From Sphingomonas sp. SORGH_AS_0879 (GTDB lineage Bacteria > Pseudomonadota > Alphaproteobacteria > Sphingomonadales > Sphingomonadaceae): a stretch of DNA of 64,000 nt. Shown here piece by piece: positions 17,195-29,098 of the stretch. Both the position numbers and the translations under genes were made by a program. Positions within the stretch are counted from its first letter, which is position 1. Each line of letters starts with the position of its first letter. Location: contig NZ_JAUTBJ010000002.1 of assembly GCF_030819175.1 (NCBI RefSeq), forward strand, positions 3,557,001 to 3,621,000. The letters are read 5' to 3'. The notes beneath the pieces were generated by a model. The model made no database searches, had not been told where the DNA came from, and was given only the letters and a program-made list of their open reading frames with translations.

Positions 17195-18046
17195 TTAGCC
17201 CTTCTTCTTGGCGTGACGGCTACGGATGATCATCTTGTCCGTCGCCTTGTTGTGACGAGTGCGCGCACCCTTCGTCGGCTTGCCCCACGGGGTGACCGGA
17301 TGACGGCCGCCCGAGGTCCGGCCTTCACCACCGCCGTGGGGGTGGTCGACCGGGTTCTTCGCAACACCGCGGGTCAGCGGGCGATGGCCCTTCCAACGGT
17401 TGCGACCAGCCTTCGCCAGGTTGGTGTTGCCGTTGTCGGGGTTCGACACCGCGCCGACGGTCGCCATGCAGTTCGCATGGATGTAGCGCTGCTCGCCCGA
17501 GTTCAGACGGACGATGACCATGCCCTTGTCGCGGCCCACGACCTGCACATAGGTGCCGGCCGAACGTGCGATCTGACCGCCCTTGCCGGGCTTCATCTCG
17601 ACGTTGTGGACGATCGTGCCGACCGGCATCTGGCCCAGTTCCATGGCGTTGCCAGGCTTCACGTCGGTCTTCTTGCCCGCGATCACCTTGTCGCCGACAG
17701 CCAGACGCTGCGGTGCGATGATGTAGGACTGGTCGACCTTGCCGGCTTCGTCGGTGCCATAGTTGATGAGCGCGATGAAGGCGGTGCGGTTGGGATCATA
17801 TTCGATCCGCTCCACGGTGCCCTCGACGTCCCACTGGCGACGCTTGAAGTCGATGAAGCGATAGCGCTGCTTGTGGCCGCCCGCGATGCCGCGGCTGGTC
17901 ACATGGCCCTTGTTGTTGCGGCCGCCGGTCTTGCGCTTGCCTTCGGTGAGCGCCTTGACGGGCGCGCCCTTCCAGAGCGCCGAGCGGTCGACGAGGATCA
18001 GGCCGCGGCGGGCCGGGCTCGTCGGGTTATAATGCTTGAGTGCCAT
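17195..18046 (-). CDS. rplB: 50S ribosomal protein L2
   Basis: 283 residues. [20 protein letters not shown] begins it; the peptidyl-transferase-associated C-terminal segment [20 protein letters not shown] is intact, including the essential histidine. L2 is needed for subunit association. It is a few residues longer than E. coli L2. Confidence 0.98.
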   Translation of the reverse strand: MALKHYNPTSPARRGLILVDRSALWKGAPVKALTEGKRKTGGRNNKGHVTSRGIAGGHKQRYRFIDFKRRQWDVEGTVERIEYDPNRTAFIALINYGTDEAGKVDQSYIIAPQRLAVGDKVIAGKKTDVKPGNAMELGQMPVGTIVHNVEMKPGKGGQIARSAGTYVQVVGRDKGMVIVRLNSGEQRYIHANCMATVGAVSNPDNGNTNLAKAGRNRWKGHRPLTRGVAKNPVDHPHGGGEGRTSGGRHPVTPWGKPTKGARTRHNKATDKMIIRSRHAKKKG

Positions 18047-18050
18047 CGGC

Positions 18051-18362
18051 TCAGATCCCCGTCGTCACGTCAATGGACTGACCGTCCTTGAGGGTGACGA
18101 TCGCCTTCTTCATGTCCGAGCGCTGGTACGGAGCGCCCTTCCACTTCTTGGTCTTGCCCTTCTGGACGATGGTGTTCACGCCGGTGACGTTGACGTCGAA
18201 CAGCGCTTCCACCGCCGCCTTGATCTCGGGCTTGGTAGCACCGGGGGCGACCTTGAACACCACGGCGTTGTGCTCGCTCAGGAGCGTCGCCTTCTCGGTG
18301 ATGTGCGGCGCAACGATCACGTCGTAATGACGCGGATCGACCGCCTTCTGCTGCTTAGCCAT
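18051..18362 (-). CDS. rplW: 50S ribosomal protein L23
   Basis: 103 residues. [20 protein letters not shown] is the conserved start, then [21 protein letters not shown]23 is the docking site at the tunnel exit for trigger factor and signal recognition particle. It overlaps the end of rplD by 8 bases. Confidence 0.97.
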   Translation of the reverse strand: MAKQQKAVDPRHYDVIVAPHITEKATLLSEHNAVVFKVAPGATKPEIKAAVEALFDVNVTGVNTIVQKGKTKKWKGAPYQRSDMKKAIVTLKDGQSIDVTTGI

Positions 18363-18981
18363 GGAAACGGGCCTCCAGCTTTTCGACAGCCGAGCGCGTC
18401 AGCACCAGGGTGTCATGCTTCAGAATGTCGTAGACATTGGCGCCGGCGGCCGGAAGGACGTTGATTTCCTTCAGGTTGCCTGCGGCCAGTGCGAACGACG
18501 TCTCGACGGCGTCGCCATCGATGACCAGCGCGGTCTTGCCGAAGCCGAGCTTCGCCAGATCGCCCTGCAGCGTCTTCGTCTTGTTACCAGCGACCGCCAG
18601 ATCGTTCATCACGATCAGCGAACCCGCCCTGGCATGGCTCGACAGCGCCATCTTCAGACCCAGGGCGCGAACCTTCTTGTTCAGACCCGGGTTGAAGTCG
18701 CGGACGCGGGCGCCGTGCGCCTTACCACCGCCGATGAAGACGGGGGCCCGACGATCGCCGTGACGAGCGACACCGCCGCCCTTCTGGCGACCGAGCTTCT
18801 TGCCCGAACGCGCGACATCGGCGCGCTCACGGGTGCCGCGCGCGGTGGCGCGACGCTTTTCCAGCTGCCAGGTCACAACGCGGTGCAGGATGTCGGCGCG
18901 CGGATCGAGGCCGAAAACCTCGTCGTTGAGCTCGATGTCCGCGGCGTCGGTGCCGGCGAAGGATTGAACCTTGACCTTCAC
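18355..18981 (-). CDS. rplD: 50S ribosomal protein L4
   Basis: 208 residues. Core [20 protein letters not shown], the tunnel loop [19 protein letters not shown] and the C-terminal [16 protein letters not shown] identify it. In E. coli L4 represses the S10 operon by attenuation in the leader. Here an unusual structured spacer sits just before rplC, which could be the place for such control; that is inference. Confidence 0.97.
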   Translation of the reverse strand: MKVKVQSFAGTDAADIELNDEVFGLDPRADILHRVVTWQLEKRRATARGTRERADVARSGKKLGRQKGGGVARHGDRRAPVFIGGGKAHGARVRDFNPGLNKKVRALGLKMALSSHARAGSLIVMNDLAVAGNKTKTLQGDLAKLGFGKTALVIDGDAVETSFALAAGNLKEINVLPAAGANVYDILKHDTLVLTRSAVEKLEARFHG

Positions 18982-18984
18982 GAC

Positions 18985-19719
18985 TTAGCCCTCCTGGCTC
19001 TCGGTGGCTTCCGGAGCAGGCTCGGCAGAAGCATTGTTGTTGGCGGCCGCCTTGATGCTGGCGGGGAACGGGGCGTCCGCGTGGCGCGAAACCTTGACCG
19101 CGTCCTTGACGATCAGCCAGCCACCCTTCGAGCCGGGCACCGAGCCCTTGACGAAGATCAGGCCGCGCTCGACGTCGGTCGACACGATTTCCAGATTCTG
19201 CTGCGTGCGGTTCTTGTCGCCCATGTGGCCGGCCATCTTCTTGTTCTTGAAGACGCGGCCCGGATCCTGACGGTTACCGGTCGAACCATGCGAACGGTGC
19301 GAGACCGAGACGCCGTGGGTCGCGCGCAGACCACCGAAGTTCCAGCGCTTCATCGCACCGGCAAAGCCCTTACCCTGGGTACGACCCTGGATATCGACAT
19401 ACTGGCCGGGGACGAAATGGTCGGCGGAGATTTCCGCGCCGACGTCCAGCAGGCCGTCTTCGTTCACGCGGAACTCGACCAGCACCTGCTTGGGCTCGAC
19501 TTCGGCCTTGCCGAAGTGGCCACGCTGCGGCTTGGCAACATTCTTGGTCTTGGCGACACCTGCACCAAGCTGGACGGCGGTGTAGCCGTCACGATCCATC
19601 TCGCGGCGAGCGACGACCTGTACGCCTTCAAGCGCCAGGACGGTGACCGGCACGTGCCGACCATCGTCCTGGAACAGGCGGGTCATCCCCAGCTTCTTCG
19701 CGATCACGCCGGTACGCAT
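18985..19719 (-). CDS. rplC: 50S ribosomal protein L3
   Basis: 244 residues. [20 protein letters not shown] is the family start; [20 protein letters not shown] and [20 protein letters not shown] mark the core with its finger loop reaching the peptidyl-transferase centre. The C terminus carries an Ala/Asn/Glu-rich tail of about 25 residues absent from E. coli. The frame stays open 13 codons upstream, but this Met follows a plausible AAGGA site. It is preceded by a 284-base structured spacer after rpsJ. Confidence 0.97.
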   Translation of the reverse strand: MRTGVIAKKLGMTRLFQDDGRHVPVTVLALEGVQVVARREMDRDGYTAVQLGAGVAKTKNVAKPQRGHFGKAEVEPKQVLVEFRVNEDGLLDVGAEISADHFVPGQYVDIQGRTQGKGFAGAMKRWNFGGLRATHGVSVSHRSHGSTGNRQDPGRVFKNKKMAGHMGDKNRTQQNLEIVSTDVERGLIFVKGSVPGSKGGWLIVKDAVKVSRHADAPFPASIKAAANNNASAEPAPEATESQEG

Positions 19720-19773
19720 GATCCTGTTCCTTCCTCGACAGAGGCCCCCAAGAACCATTCAAGGGGGGCATAT

Positions 19774-19840
19774 CCAGCCCGGATAAAGCGAAACGAGCCC
19801 CCGTCCCGGGCTGGCGACCGGCGGACCGGTCAGACGGGGG
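19774..19840 (-). promoter_or_regulatory. Candidate structured RNA (possible pseudoknot) upstream of rplC
   Basis: Three perfect stems lie in the rpsJ-rplC spacer: 19774-19782 with 19806-19814 (9 bp), 19798-19805 with 19833-19840 (8 bp) and 19816-19821 with 19826-19831 (6 bp). The first two interleave without sharing bases, the layout of a pseudoknot or of two alternative folds. The element ends about 55 bases before rplC. Together with the terminator-like hairpin at 19958-19991 it could control the S10 operon. No known motif is recognised. Confidence 0.45.
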
Positions 19841-19957
19841 ACGCTGCCCCGGCACCATCTCGCTTGCGCGAAACCACCGGGAGGTATCCCTTAAGAGTGC
19901 CGGATCACGGGAGCGACCTCGGCGCGCTTCCTGGCTGCTTTAGAACCGGGAAACGCC

Positions 19958-19991
19958 AAAATCCCGTGGGACGGAATCGTCGACCACGGGA
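19958..19991 (-). terminator. Terminator-like hairpin after rpsJ
   Basis: TCCCGTGG/CCACGGGA encloses GACG/CGTC with a 4-base loop and a 2-base bulge, followed by TTTT on the minus strand. It starts 13 bases past the rpsJ stop and lies inside the S10 operon, so it is either a partial terminator or an attenuator. Confidence 0.55.
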
Positions 19992-20003
19992 ACGCTGGCC
20001 CTC

Positions 20004-20312
20004 TTACGCCAGCTTGATCTCGACATCAACACCTGCGGCGAGGTCGAGCTTCATCAGCGCATCGACGGTCTGCGGGGTCGGCTGCACGATGTCCAGCATC
20101 CGCTTGTACGTGCGGACCTCGAACTGCTCGCGCGACTTCTTGTCGATGTGCGGACCACGGTTGACCGTGAACTTCTCGATGCGCGTCGGAAGCGGGATCG
20201 GACCGCGGATAAGAGCGCCGGTGCGGCGCGCGGTGTCGGCGATGTCGCCGGTCGCCTGATCGAGCACGCGATGGTCGAACGCCTTCAGACGAATGCGGAT
20301 ATTGCTGTCCAT
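20004..20312 (-). CDS. rpsJ: 30S ribosomal protein S10
   Basis: 102 residues, [20 protein letters not shown] with [20 protein letters not shown] and [19 protein letters not shown], the canonical S10, which also serves in NusB-NusG antitermination. It heads the S10 operon after a 565-base gap from tuf. The frame stays open upstream, but MDSNIRI is the conserved start. It is followed by a terminator-like hairpin instead of running straight into rplC. Confidence 0.97.
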   Translation of the reverse strand: MDSNIRIRLKAFDHRVLDQATGDIADTARRTGALIRGPIPLPTRIEKFTVNRGPHIDKKSREQFEVRTYKRMLDIVQPTPQTVDALMKLDLAAGVDVEIKLA

Positions 20313-20810
20313 GATCCCTACCGATGCGAAAGAGCGGGCTTTCCGGCCTCCTTCCTGCGGGCGACAAGTGCGATCGGCTTTCCGACCGGGCACTCGACCG
20401 TCCGCCGTGAAGGCGACCTTGGGCCGAAACAAACTCTGGGTTACGGCAGCGGCGGCGAACCACCCCTGCCCTCACTAAAAGCAAACGGCCGACCCCGGTG
20501 TTTCCGATGCCAGCCGATTCCCTCAAGACGCGTGCCTATACGCATATGCCGGGGGTGCCGCAAGGGGGTGATCGAGGGTTTTTGTTGGAGGGCGTGGAAC
20601 CATGCGCGGCCCCCGCCCCACTCCCCAACCTCCGTTCAGCCTGAGCGAAGTCGAAGGCCACGTCCTGGTCGGACCGCGGGGCGTGCACTTCGACTTCGCT
20701 CAGTGCGAACGGGGTGCGGTCCGTCATCCCGGCGAAGGCTGGGATCTTCCGCAAAAGCTCCGTGCCTGCGGAGGAAGGCCCCAGCCTGCGCTGGGGCGAC
20801 GTCCAGACAA
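20313..20810. repeat. tuf-rpsJ intergenic region with REP-like repeats and S10 promoter
   Basis: There is no gene in this stretch. From about 20632 to 20712 lie two inverted copies of the TTCGACTTCGCTCAG repeat. 20723-20800 is a family-A repeat: GTCATCCCGGCGAAGGCTGG at one end and CCAGCCTGCGCTGGGGCGAC at the other, also found at 25790-25867 and 60721-60798. The S10 promoter candidate (20535-20563) lies between these and rpsJ. Confidence 0.6.
20535..20563 (-). promoter_or_regulatory. Putative S10-operon promoter
   Basis: Minus strand: TTGCGG (20558-20563), a 17-base spacer, TATAGG (20535-20540). The leader to rpsJ would be about 215 bases. It sits downstream of the tuf terminator, where a new promoter is expected. 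Confidence 0.5.
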
Positions 20811-20845
20811 CGAAAAAGGCCGACCCCGTCGCCGGGGCCGACCCT
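20811..20845 (-). terminator. Rho-independent terminator after tuf
   Basis: A perfect 11-bp stem (GGCCGACCCCG / CGGGGCCGACC, 20818-20828 and 20833-20843) with a 4-base loop is followed by TTTTT on the minus strand, 35 bases past tuf. It ends the str operon. Confidence 0.85.
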
Positions 20846-20877
20846 TTCCTAAGCAGTAACAGGCTTTCGCCCGAGAC

Positions 20878-22068
<1,191 letters not shown>

Positions 22069-22203
22069 TTTCCTACCTTCTGATTCGAATTCGGTGCCGC
22101 ATCCGGGGCCACGCGAACGCGGCCCCATAGCGGGTGTTTCCGGTGATTGCCAGCCCCTAGCGTGTTCGCACCCCCAGTTGCCCCGGGGGCGCGATATACG
22201 CCT

Positions 22204-24279
<2,076 letters not shown>

Positions 24280-24426
24280 GATCGATCTTCCTCAAGCGTA
24301 GGGGGGAGCCGGTTGGCCCGGCTCCCCCTTATATAGGCTGTTTGCGTGACCAGCGGAAGACCGCCGGCACCGCACCCTGAAAAGGTTGCGGCAGGACGGA
24401 AATAATTCCGGTCCCGCCGCAGGCCT

Positions 24427-24897
24427 TTACCAGCGGTAGTGCGAGAAGGCGCGATTCGCTTCCGCCATGCGGTGCGTGTCTTCGCGCTTCTTGACCGCGT
24501 TGCCGCGATTGTTCGCGGCGTCCATCAGCTCGCCCGACAGACGCGCGGCCATGGTGTTCTCCGAACGGGCGCGCGACGCGCCGATCAGCCAACGGATGGC
24601 CAGGGCCTGGGCACGCTCCGGACGGACTTCGACCGGGACCTGATAGGTCGCACCGCCGACGCGGCGCGAACGGACTTCGATGCCCGGCTTGATGTTGTTC
24701 AGCGCATCGTGGAACACGCCGATCGGATCGCGCTTGGCGCGCGTCTCGACGGTTTCCAGAGCACCATAGACGATGGATTCGGCGACGGACTTCTTACCGT
24801 CCAGCATGACCGAATTCATGAACTTCGACAGGACCACATCTCCGAACTTGGGGTCCGGCAGGATTTCCCGCTTTTCGGGACGACGACGACGAGCCAT
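24427..24897 (-). CDS. rpsG: 30S ribosomal protein S7
   Basis: 156 residues, [20 protein letters not shown] with [20 protein letters not shown] and [21 protein letters not shown]7 nucleates assembly of the 30S head and in E. coli represses the str operon. It lies 66 bases downstream of rpsL. Confidence 0.97.
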   Translation of the reverse strand: MARRRRPEKREILPDPKFGDVVLSKFMNSVMLDGKKSVAESIVYGALETVETRAKRDPIGVFHDALNNIKPGIEVRSRRVGGATYQVPVEVRPERAQALAIRWLIGASRARSENTMAARLSGELMDAANNRGNAVKKREDTHRMAEANRAFSHYRW

Positions 24898-24963
24898 TCT
24901 CGTATTTCCTTACAAAACTTCAGCCTTTGATGGTCGAGGAGCCTGAAAACAGGCCCGACCGGC

Positions 24964-25335
24964 TTACTTCGGACGCTTGGCGCCGTACTTCGAGCGGGAC
25001 TGCTTGCGATCCTTCACGCCCTGCGTGTCGAGGACGCCGCGCAGCACATGGTAGCGCACGCCGGGAAGGTCGCGCACACGGCCGCCGCGGATGAGCACCA
25101 CCGAGTGCTCCTGCAGGTTGTGGCCTTCGCCCGGGATGTACGAAATGACTTCGCGGCTGTTGGTCAGACGGACCTTGGCCACCTTGCGAAGCGCCGAGTT
25201 CGGCTTCTTCGGGGTCGTCGTGTAGACACGGGTGCAAACGCCGCGCTTCTGCGGGTTCTGCTCCATTGCAGGGACCTTGGACTTGGCCTTCTGCAGTTCG
25301 CGGCCCTTGCGGACCAGCTGGTTGATCGTCGGCAT
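24964..25335 (-). CDS. rpsL: 30S ribosomal protein S12 (Arg at residue 88)
   Basis: 123 residues, [20 protein letters not shown], with [20 protein letters not shown] carrying the decoding-site Lys43 and [20 protein letters not shown]. The E. coli protein has RVKDL at this last point; here it is RVRDL, so Lys88 (Lys87 without Met) is Arg, encoded CGC. K87R is a known streptomycin-resistance substitution in other bacteria. S12 controls decoding accuracy. It is the first gene of the str operon; MPTINQL is chosen over an in-frame start four codons upstream. Confidence 0.97.
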   Translation of the reverse strand: MPTINQLVRKGRELQKAKSKVPAMEQNPQKRGVCTRVYTTTPKKPNSALRKVAKVRLTNSREVISYIPGEGHNLQEHSVVLIRGGRVRDLPGVRYHVLRGVLDTQGVKDRKQSRSKYGAKRPK

Positions 25336-25505
25336 TGAAGCCTTCACCTTTCCATGAGGTTACTTTGCTGGAGCCATCACAGCACTTCGGAATACAAAAA
25401 GGGGCCATCGCGGCTTTCGCCCGGCCCTATTCGCATCCAGCAATGTTCAAGCTTGCCCGACGGATAAGTCCCGAATCCCGAGAAATCCCCTTCGTGCAGC
25501 GGCGG
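25336..25505 (-). other. rpsL leader region, no gene
   Basis: This untranslated stretch between the putative str promoter and rpsL holds the hairpin and T-run at 25394-25430. I see nothing else in it. Together with the promoter and the tRNA upstream region it makes up the 303-base gap to tRNA-Trp. Confidence 0.5.
25394..25430 (-). promoter_or_regulatory. Terminator-like hairpin in the rpsL leader (candidate attenuator)
   Basis: On the minus strand AGGGCC (5') pairs with GGCCCCT across an inner GGC-GAAA-GCC stem, directly followed by TTTTTG (25396-25400). It lies about 70-100 bases after the predicted start site and 60 bases before rpsL, so it is transcribed in the leader and could attenuate the whole str operon. 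Confidence 0.45.
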
Positions 25506-25534
25506 GCTATACGCGGGAAGGCGTGTCGGGTCAA
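25506..25534 (-). promoter_or_regulatory. Putative str-operon promoter
   Basis: Minus strand: TTGACC (25529-25534), a 17-base spacer, TATAGC (25506-25511). It is one of the best promoter matches in the window. It gives a leader of about 165 bases before rpsL. Confidence 0.6.
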
Positions 25535-25597
25535 CGTGGGCTGGACAGGGCTTCGGATACCCCTCGCAGCCGGGTACGATTTTTTCGCACGGAACGC

Positions 25598-25626
25598 TTG
25601 CCCTGCCCGGCCGCTCGGGCTAATGG
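25598..25626 (+). promoter_or_regulatory. Putative promoter of tRNA-Trp
   Basis: TTGCCC (25598-25603), a 17-base spacer and TAATGG (25621-25626), 12 bases before the mature tRNA 5' end. It is divergent from the rpsL promoter, with about 64 bases between the two -35 boxes. Confidence 0.45.
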
Positions 25627-25638
25627 CGACCGCCTCGC

Positions 25639-25714
25639 AGGAGTGTAGCTCAGTTGGTAGAGCATCGGTCTCCAAAACCGAGGGCCCACGGTTCGAGTCC
25701 GTGCACTCCTGCCA
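25639..25714 (+). tRNA. tRNA-Trp (anticodon CCA)
   Basis: 76 bases including an encoded CCA end. The acceptor stem is AGGAGTG/CACTCCT, the D arm AGCTCAGTTGGTAGAGC, the anticodon stem TCGGT/ACCGA with loop CTCCAAA (anticodon CCA), and the T arm has GGTTCGAGTCC. All stems pair. In many bacteria tRNA-Trp precedes secE-nusG; those genes are not here, and the tRNA stands alone divergent from rpsL. Confidence 0.97.
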
Positions 25715-25789
25715 CTTTTCATGACATCGTCGGATAGGTGACACCGCAGTTTGTGGCGGGCGCTGACGCGCGATGGCTTGCCTGAAACC

Positions 25790-25867
25790 GTCATCCCAGC
25801 GCAGGCTGGGATCTCTGACAGTCGTTCCGGCGCGCTCGATAAAGGCCCCAGCCTGTGCTGGGGCGAC
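25790..25867. repeat. Family-A dispersed repeat, copy 2
   Basis: It starts GTCATCCCAGCGCAGGCTGG and ends CCAGCCTGTGCTGGGGCGAC, two palindromic modules separated by about 40 variable bases. The other copies are at 20723-20800 and 60721-60798. Confidence 0.75.
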
Positions 25868-25892
25868 GGTGAGGTGTTGACGGAATGGACCG

Positions 25893-26213
25893 TCAATTCA
25901 CCGGTCGGGGCCCGACGCCCGGCGGAGTCGCTGGGTCGACCTCATCGATTTCGTCGCCCCGGTTGCCGCCACCGGCCCCTGCCCCGCTGCCATGCACTTC
26001 GCCCGTCTTCGGATCGACCGAGGCGCGCCGGCCATTGTCCGCAGGCAGACTGGTCTCCGCATGGCCTTCACCGGTCGCGGGCGCGGCGGTGGTGACGCTG
26101 CCCGCCGGTTCGGCGCGGCCCATCGCATCCTCGTCATCTCGGGTGTAACCCTGCCCCGAATAGCCGCTGTCGCGGTCGAAGGGCTGGGGTGGGCGCTTGT
26201 CGGTGTCGGACAT
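25893..26213 (-). CDS. Hypothetical small acidic, disordered protein
   Basis: A 106-residue protein, MSDTDKRPPQPFDRDSGYSG onward, rich in Asp, Glu, Gly, Pro and Thr with no hydrophobic helix and a poly-Gly stretch near the C terminus. No domain is recognised. A good AAGGAG ribosome-binding site lies 9 bases before the ATG, which supports translation and fixes the start (the frame is open further upstream). A terminator of trcR separates it from that gene, so it is probably expressed on its own. Confidence 0.6.
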   Translation of the reverse strand: MSDTDKRPPQPFDRDSGYSGQGYTRDDEDAMGRAEPAGSVTTAAPATGEGHAETSLPADNGRRASVDPKTGEVHGSGAGAGGGNRGDEIDEVDPATPPGVGPRPVN

Positions 26214-26271
26214 GGACGATCTCCTTGCTGCCCAGGTGAACGGGAGAGGAGAGCCGCCGTTCCCCGAAATG

Positions 26272-26310
26272 CGAAAGGGGCGCCCGGCCTGTCGGCCGAC
26301 GCCCCTCTCC
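26272..26310 (-). terminator. Terminator after trcR
   Basis: The minus-strand stem GGGGCG-CGGCC / GGCCG-CGCCCC (one mismatch, tight loop) is followed by TTTC, about 25 bases past the trcR stop. The T-run is short, so this is less certain than the other terminators. Confidence 0.55.
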
Positions 26311-26332
26311 CTCAAACCGAAGCCCGATCGAG

Positions 26333-27010
26333 TCAGCTACGGAACAGCGAATGCGGATCGATGATGTCGTCACCGCGCGTGACCGTATCGGCGTCGCGGC
26401 TCTGCTGCTCGCGCTCGGCCCGCAGCGAGGCGAGCAGCGCTTCGCGATCGCCCTCCAGGCGGTTGTCGGTCGGCTGCGCATCGGCATTGCCACCGGTCGA
26501 CTTGGCCGCCTTGGCCACGGCCGAGTCCAGTTCGCGCTGCGTGGTCAGGCCCAGGGTCACCGGATCCTTCGGCGTGATGTTGGCGATGTTCCAGTGGCTG
26601 CGGTCGCGGATCGCCGCGATCGTCGTGCGCGTGGTGCCGATCAGGTTCGAAATCGCGCCGTCCGAGATTTCGGGATGGTTGCGGATGATCCAGGCGATGC
26701 CGTCCGGCTTGTCCTGCCGCTTGCTGACCGGCGTGTAGCGCGGGCCCTTGGTCCGGCGGACCTGTTCGGGGCCCTTGATCATCTTCATGCGGTAATCAGG
26801 ATCGGCCTGCGCCTTCTCGATCTCGGTCTGTGCCAGTTCGTGCGCACGGACGGGATCGCGGCCGGTCAGTTTGGTGGCGGCGGTGTCGTCGGCGATCGCC
26901 TGCACCTCGAGGATGTGGAGGCCGCAGAAATCCGCGATCTGCTCGAACGAGAGCGACGTGTTGTCGACCAGCCAGGAAGCGGTCGCATGGGGCATGAGCG
27001 GCTGGGCCAC
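26333..27010 (-). CDS. trcR: TrcR-type cell-cycle transcriptional regulator (DUF1013)
   Basis: A protein of about 225 residues of the DUF1013 family, restricted mainly to alphaproteobacteria. Conserved blocks are MPHATASWLVDNTSLSFEQI, FCGLHILEVQAIAD, IKGPEQVRRTKGPRYTPVSK, RQDKPDGIAWIIRNHPEISD and IGTTRTTIAAIRDRSHWN. The two helix-turn-helix-like parts suggest DNA binding; homologues are annotated as cell-cycle regulators. The C terminus is variable and polar. GTG at 27010 is chosen because GGAG lies 8 bases before it; a GTG three codons earlier is possible. Confidence 0.88.
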   Translation of the reverse strand: MAQPLMPHATASWLVDNTSLSFEQIADFCGLHILEVQAIADDTAATKLTGRDPVRAHELAQTEIEKAQADPDYRMKMIKGPEQVRRTKGPRYTPVSKRQDKPDGIAWIIRNHPEISDGAISNLIGTTRTTIAAIRDRSHWNIANITPKDPVTLGLTTQRELDSAVAKAAKSTGGNADAQPTDNRLEGDREALLASLRAEREQQSRDADTVTRGDDIIDPHSLFRS

Positions 27011-27029
27011 GAAGATCACTCCAGTCGGA

Positions 27030-27061
27030 AAATAAAAGGGCCGCCCCTCATCGGAGCGGCC
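27030..27061 (-). terminator. Terminator upstream of trcR
   Basis: The minus-strand stem GGCCGC/GCGGCC is followed by CTTTTATTTT. It would end transcription of the secreted protein gene at 27178-27882. Confidence 0.6.
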
Positions 27062-27177
27062 GTAGCGGCGGTAAATCTAGTGAAAGCCACACCCAAGAGC
27101 AAGGTGCACCACCACAAACTGTCCGGATTGGCCCGGCGTGCCTAAGCGGCGACGCCTATCAGACCCGGCGCCGGGGC

Positions 27178-27882
27178 TCAATCCTCATCGAATCGACCGA
27201 AGGGAAGAAGTTGCGAGGCGAGCCTGCGCGCCGCCTGCATATCCCCCGCACGCAGCGGGACCAGCACCTGCGCCGCACCGCGTTGCAGGATGCGGTCGAG
27301 CGCCGTGGGCGCCTCGGCGCGGGTCGCCTGCTCGGCGAGCGCCCGGCCACGCGGGTCGCGCGGATCGAGTTCCAGCCGCAACAGCGCGGCGAGCCCTGGA
27401 AACAGCGCGCGGTCGCCGCCCAGCGCCACCGCCCGCTCCAGCGCGGACAGCCCCAATGATCGCTGCGCCCCCAATGCGGCGCGCCCGACGATGGTGCCGA
27501 GCTTCTTCACCGCGCCGATATGCCAGGCCCCCAGCGCCACCTGCGCCTCCGCATCGCGGGGATTTTGCGCGACCAGCGCCTCGAACTGCCGCCGCGCCGC
27601 CACCGCATCGGTGCGGTTCCCGGTCAGCTTCGCGCGATAGCCGAGTGCGGTGGCGCGCATCAGCAAAGCCTCCCGGTCGTCGGGTGCCCGCCGCAACGCA
27701 TTGCCCGCGGCGGCATAGGCATTGGTCACGCGGTGCAGCGCGCTCGCCTCGTCCGCATCGCCGAACGACGCCTGGGTCAGGATATCGCGCGCGGATTGGG
27801 CCAGCGCCGGAAGCGGCAGAGCGGCGCATGTGGCGACGGCCATCATGACGAGCCCCGCTCGCCCCCATCGCTGCGCCATCAT
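27178..27882 (-). CDS. Secreted tetratricopeptide-like protein of unknown function
   Basis: A protein of about 234 residues. The N terminus is a signal peptide: a run of Met, then AQRWGRAGLVMMAVATCAAL and a likely cut after ALAQ. The mature part is Ala/Arg-rich helical repeats (YAAAGNALRRAPDDREALLM, RRQFEALVAQNPRDAEAQVA) that look like divergent TPR units. It is probably periplasmic. Four consecutive ATG codons follow GGGGGAG; the third or fourth has the best spacing. Function is not recognised. Confidence 0.7.
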   Translation of the reverse strand: MMAQRWGRAGLVMMAVATCAALPLPALAQSARDILTQASFGDADEASALHRVTNAYAAAGNALRRAPDDREALLMRATALGYRAKLTGNRTDAVAARRQFEALVAQNPRDAEAQVALGAWHIGAVKKLGTIVGRAALGAQRSLGLSALERAVALGGDRALFPGLAALLRLELDPRDPRGRALAEQATRAEAPTALDRILQRGAAQVLVPLRAGDMQAARRLASQLLPFGRFDED

Positions 27883-27989
27883 CATCATCTCCCCCGACCC
27901 TCGCTGAAATCCATGCCGGAAAACGGCCGATCTGGTCTTTTGCCTTCGTCGCAAGCTTTGTCGCCAGGATCAAGCCCGGCCTAGGGGGA

Positions 27990-29000
27990 TCAATGCTCCA
28001 GCGTCAGGACGATCTTGCCCAGATGGTCGCCCGCCTCCATCCGGCGATGCGCGTCGGCCACCTCGGCCAGCGGGAAGCTGCGATCGATGGCGGGGCGAAG
28101 CCGCCCTTCCTCGACATGCGGCCAGACGATCCGCGCGATCTCGTCGGCGACCATCGCCTTGAACTCGCGGTCGCGCCCGCGCAGCGTCGATCCAGTCAGG
28201 ATCAGGCGGCGGCGCATCACCTCCCAGATCGGGATTTCGGCCTTGGCCCCGCGCTGCACCGCGATCGAGACGTGCCGCCCCTCCTCGGCCAGGCATTTCA
28301 GGTTGCGCGGGACATAGTCGCCGCCGACCATGTCCAGCACGATGTCGACGCCGCGCCCGTCGGTGAAACTCTTCACCGCCTCGACGAAATCAGTGGATTT
28401 GTAGTTGATCGCCTTGGCCGCGCCGAGCTTTTCGGCGGCGGCGCATTTCTCGTCCGATCCGGCGGTGACGATGACCGTCAGGCCGAACAGCTTGCCCAGC
28501 GCGATCGCCATGGTACCGATGCCGCTCGTCCCGCCATGGACCAGCAGGGAGTCGCCATCGCGGGCATAGGCGCGCTCGAAGACGTTGGTCCACACGGTGA
28601 ACAGCGTCTCGGGCAACGCCGCCGCCTGCACCATCGACAGGCCGTGCGGCACGGTCAGGCAGTGCTCGGCGACCGCGACCGCATATTCGGCATAACCGCC
28701 GCCGCCGATCAGCGCACAGACCGGCTGGCCCAGCATCTCGAACCCGACGCCAACACCGACCGCGACGATCTCGCCCGCAATCTCCAGCCCCGGGATCGAC
28801 GGCGCGCCGGGTGGCGGCGGATAGAGTCCCTGGCGCTGCATCACGTCGGGCCGGTTGACCCCCGCCGCCGCGACGCGGATCAGCACCTCGCCCTCCCCCG
28901 GCATGGGGGTGGGACGCTGTAAGGGCACCAGCACTTCGGGACCGCCCGCCACCTCGGGATCGATGGCGGTCATCATTTCGGGAATGTCCACGATCCCCAT
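27990..29000 (-). CDS. NAD(P)H-quinone oxidoreductase, zinc-less MDR family
   Basis: A 336-residue quinone oxidoreductase of the PIG3/QOR type. GEVLIRVAAAGVNRPDVMQRQGLYPPPPGA is the N-terminal GroES-like fold; VHGGTSGIGTMAIALGKLFG is the NADPH-binding Rossmann motif; VDIVLDMVGGDY and GSTLRGRDREFKA follow. No structural or catalytic zinc cysteines are present. It reduces quinones or enones with NADPH in the cytosol. The start MGIVDIPEMMTAID resembles family N termini; MTAID nine codons later is the alternative. It is divergent from the DUF1192 gene. Confidence 0.85.
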   Translation of the reverse strand: MGIVDIPEMMTAIDPEVAGGPEVLVPLQRPTPMPGEGEVLIRVAAAGVNRPDVMQRQGLYPPPPGAPSIPGLEIAGEIVAVGVGVGFEMLGQPVCALIGGGGYAEYAVAVAEHCLTVPHGLSMVQAAALPETLFTVWTNVFERAYARDGDSLLVHGGTSGIGTMAIALGKLFGLTVIVTAGSDEKCAAAEKLGAAKAINYKSTDFVEAVKSFTDGRGVDIVLDMVGGDYVPRNLKCLAEEGRHVSIAVQRGAKAEIPIWEVMRRRLILTGSTLRGRDREFKAMVADEIARIVWPHVEEGRLRPAIDRSFPLAEVADAHRRMEAGDHLGKIVLTLEH

Positions 29001-29098
29001 CACATCGCTATCCGCGCGCACCGATCCGCCCCTTCGCCCGTCCGTCTTCGCGACCGTTATTGACATCGTCGGCCACCGGGTCAACGCTGCACACCCAG

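Noticed and set aside
18361..20259. 632-codon plus-strand open frame across rplD and rplC
   Set aside because: It spans two real ribosomal genes and their spacer on the opposite strand; an artefact of high GC.
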